Of a stretch of 37,266 bases of DNA, positions 37,254 to 37,266 are shown piece after piece. Positions within the stretch are counted from its first letter, which is position 1; the number at the start of each line of letters is the position of its first letter. The notes under the pieces were generated by a model that searched no databases, was not told where the DNA came from, and saw only the letters and a list, made by a program, of their open reading frames with translations. Source of the stretch: a virus; IMG/VR virus record IMGVR_UViG_3300032116_000614, positions 1 to 37,266 of that record; one strand, given 5' to 3'. Made by a program: the position numbers and the translations under genes.

Positions 37254-37266
37254 CGAACGAACGACC
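37254..37266. repeat. Terminal direct repeat, right copy (putative cos overhang)
   Basis: Identical to positions 1-13. In the minus-strand reading it is the first sequence upstream of the terminase genes. See the left copy. Confidence 0.6.

Overview
The window looks like a complete or nearly complete genome (37.3 kb) of a tailed phage with a long non-contractile tail (siphovirus). The two ends share a 13-bp direct repeat just upstream of a lambda-type terminase gene pair. This fits a cos-type linear genome whose sticky ends were filled in, or a circular assembly with a tiny overlap. A cyanobacterial host of the Synechococcus/Cyanobium kind is inferred, not proven. The grounds are a small NblA-like protein, several short proteins of a type I associate from memory with cyanophages (a holin-like 48-mer, a basic 45-mer, a Trp/Cys-rich set) and the tail-fibre style. 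No rRNA, tRNA, CRISPR array, integrase or CI-type repressor was seen.

Layout. (1) 1-966: putative cos end, one tail-type gene on the minus strand (41-730), and an intergenic region holding a four-half-site GTCTCA/TGAGAC element, a polypyrimidine/polypurine tract and a hairpin. (2) 967-8437, minus strand: a tightly overlapping early operon. From its 5' end it encodes a PAPS-reductase-like/DUF3440 (IbrA-like) protein, an ectoine-synthase-like cupin fused to a ParB-like (IbrB-like) domain, two small proteins, an SF2 helicase, a C5-cytosine DNA methyltransferase with a second conserved-looking protein encoded inside it in another frame, a VRR-NUC nuclease and a Prim-Pol/VapE primase-helicase. (3) 8515-10818, plus strand: recombination module (RecE-like nuclease, RecT-like annealing protein, HTH protein, SSB). 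(4) 10815-15090: a lone minus-strand NblA-like gene, a zinc-ribbon gene, a near-consensus sigma-70 promoter and a run of 13 small overlapping genes of mostly unknown role, followed by HNH endonuclease and small genes. (5) 15071-17243, minus strand: dCTP deaminase-like enzyme, two-domain endolysin, two holin-like membrane proteins and a basic peptide. (6) 17243-37109, minus strand, reading from 37109 downward: TerS, TerL, gpW-like joiner, portal, fused prohead protease-capsid protein, small head proteins, head-tail connector, a fibre-like protein, tail terminator, tail tube, tail assembly chaperones with a -1 frameshift site, tape measure, tail tip proteins, fibres and a fibre assembly chaperone.

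How it fits together. The phage has no DNA polymerase. Replication would use its Prim-Pol/VapE protein, the SF2 helicase, SSB and RecE/RecT, with host polymerase. Late genes form one long minus-strand unit that starts beside the putative cos. A second copy of the four-half-site element lies upstream of the gene at 730, so the two elements could be a shared regulatory or packaging signal. The most unusual content is the 5587-8437 cassette (DUF3440 + EctC-ParB fusion + small proteins), the dual-frame coding in the methyltransferase gene, and the paired, dyad-rich intergenic elements.
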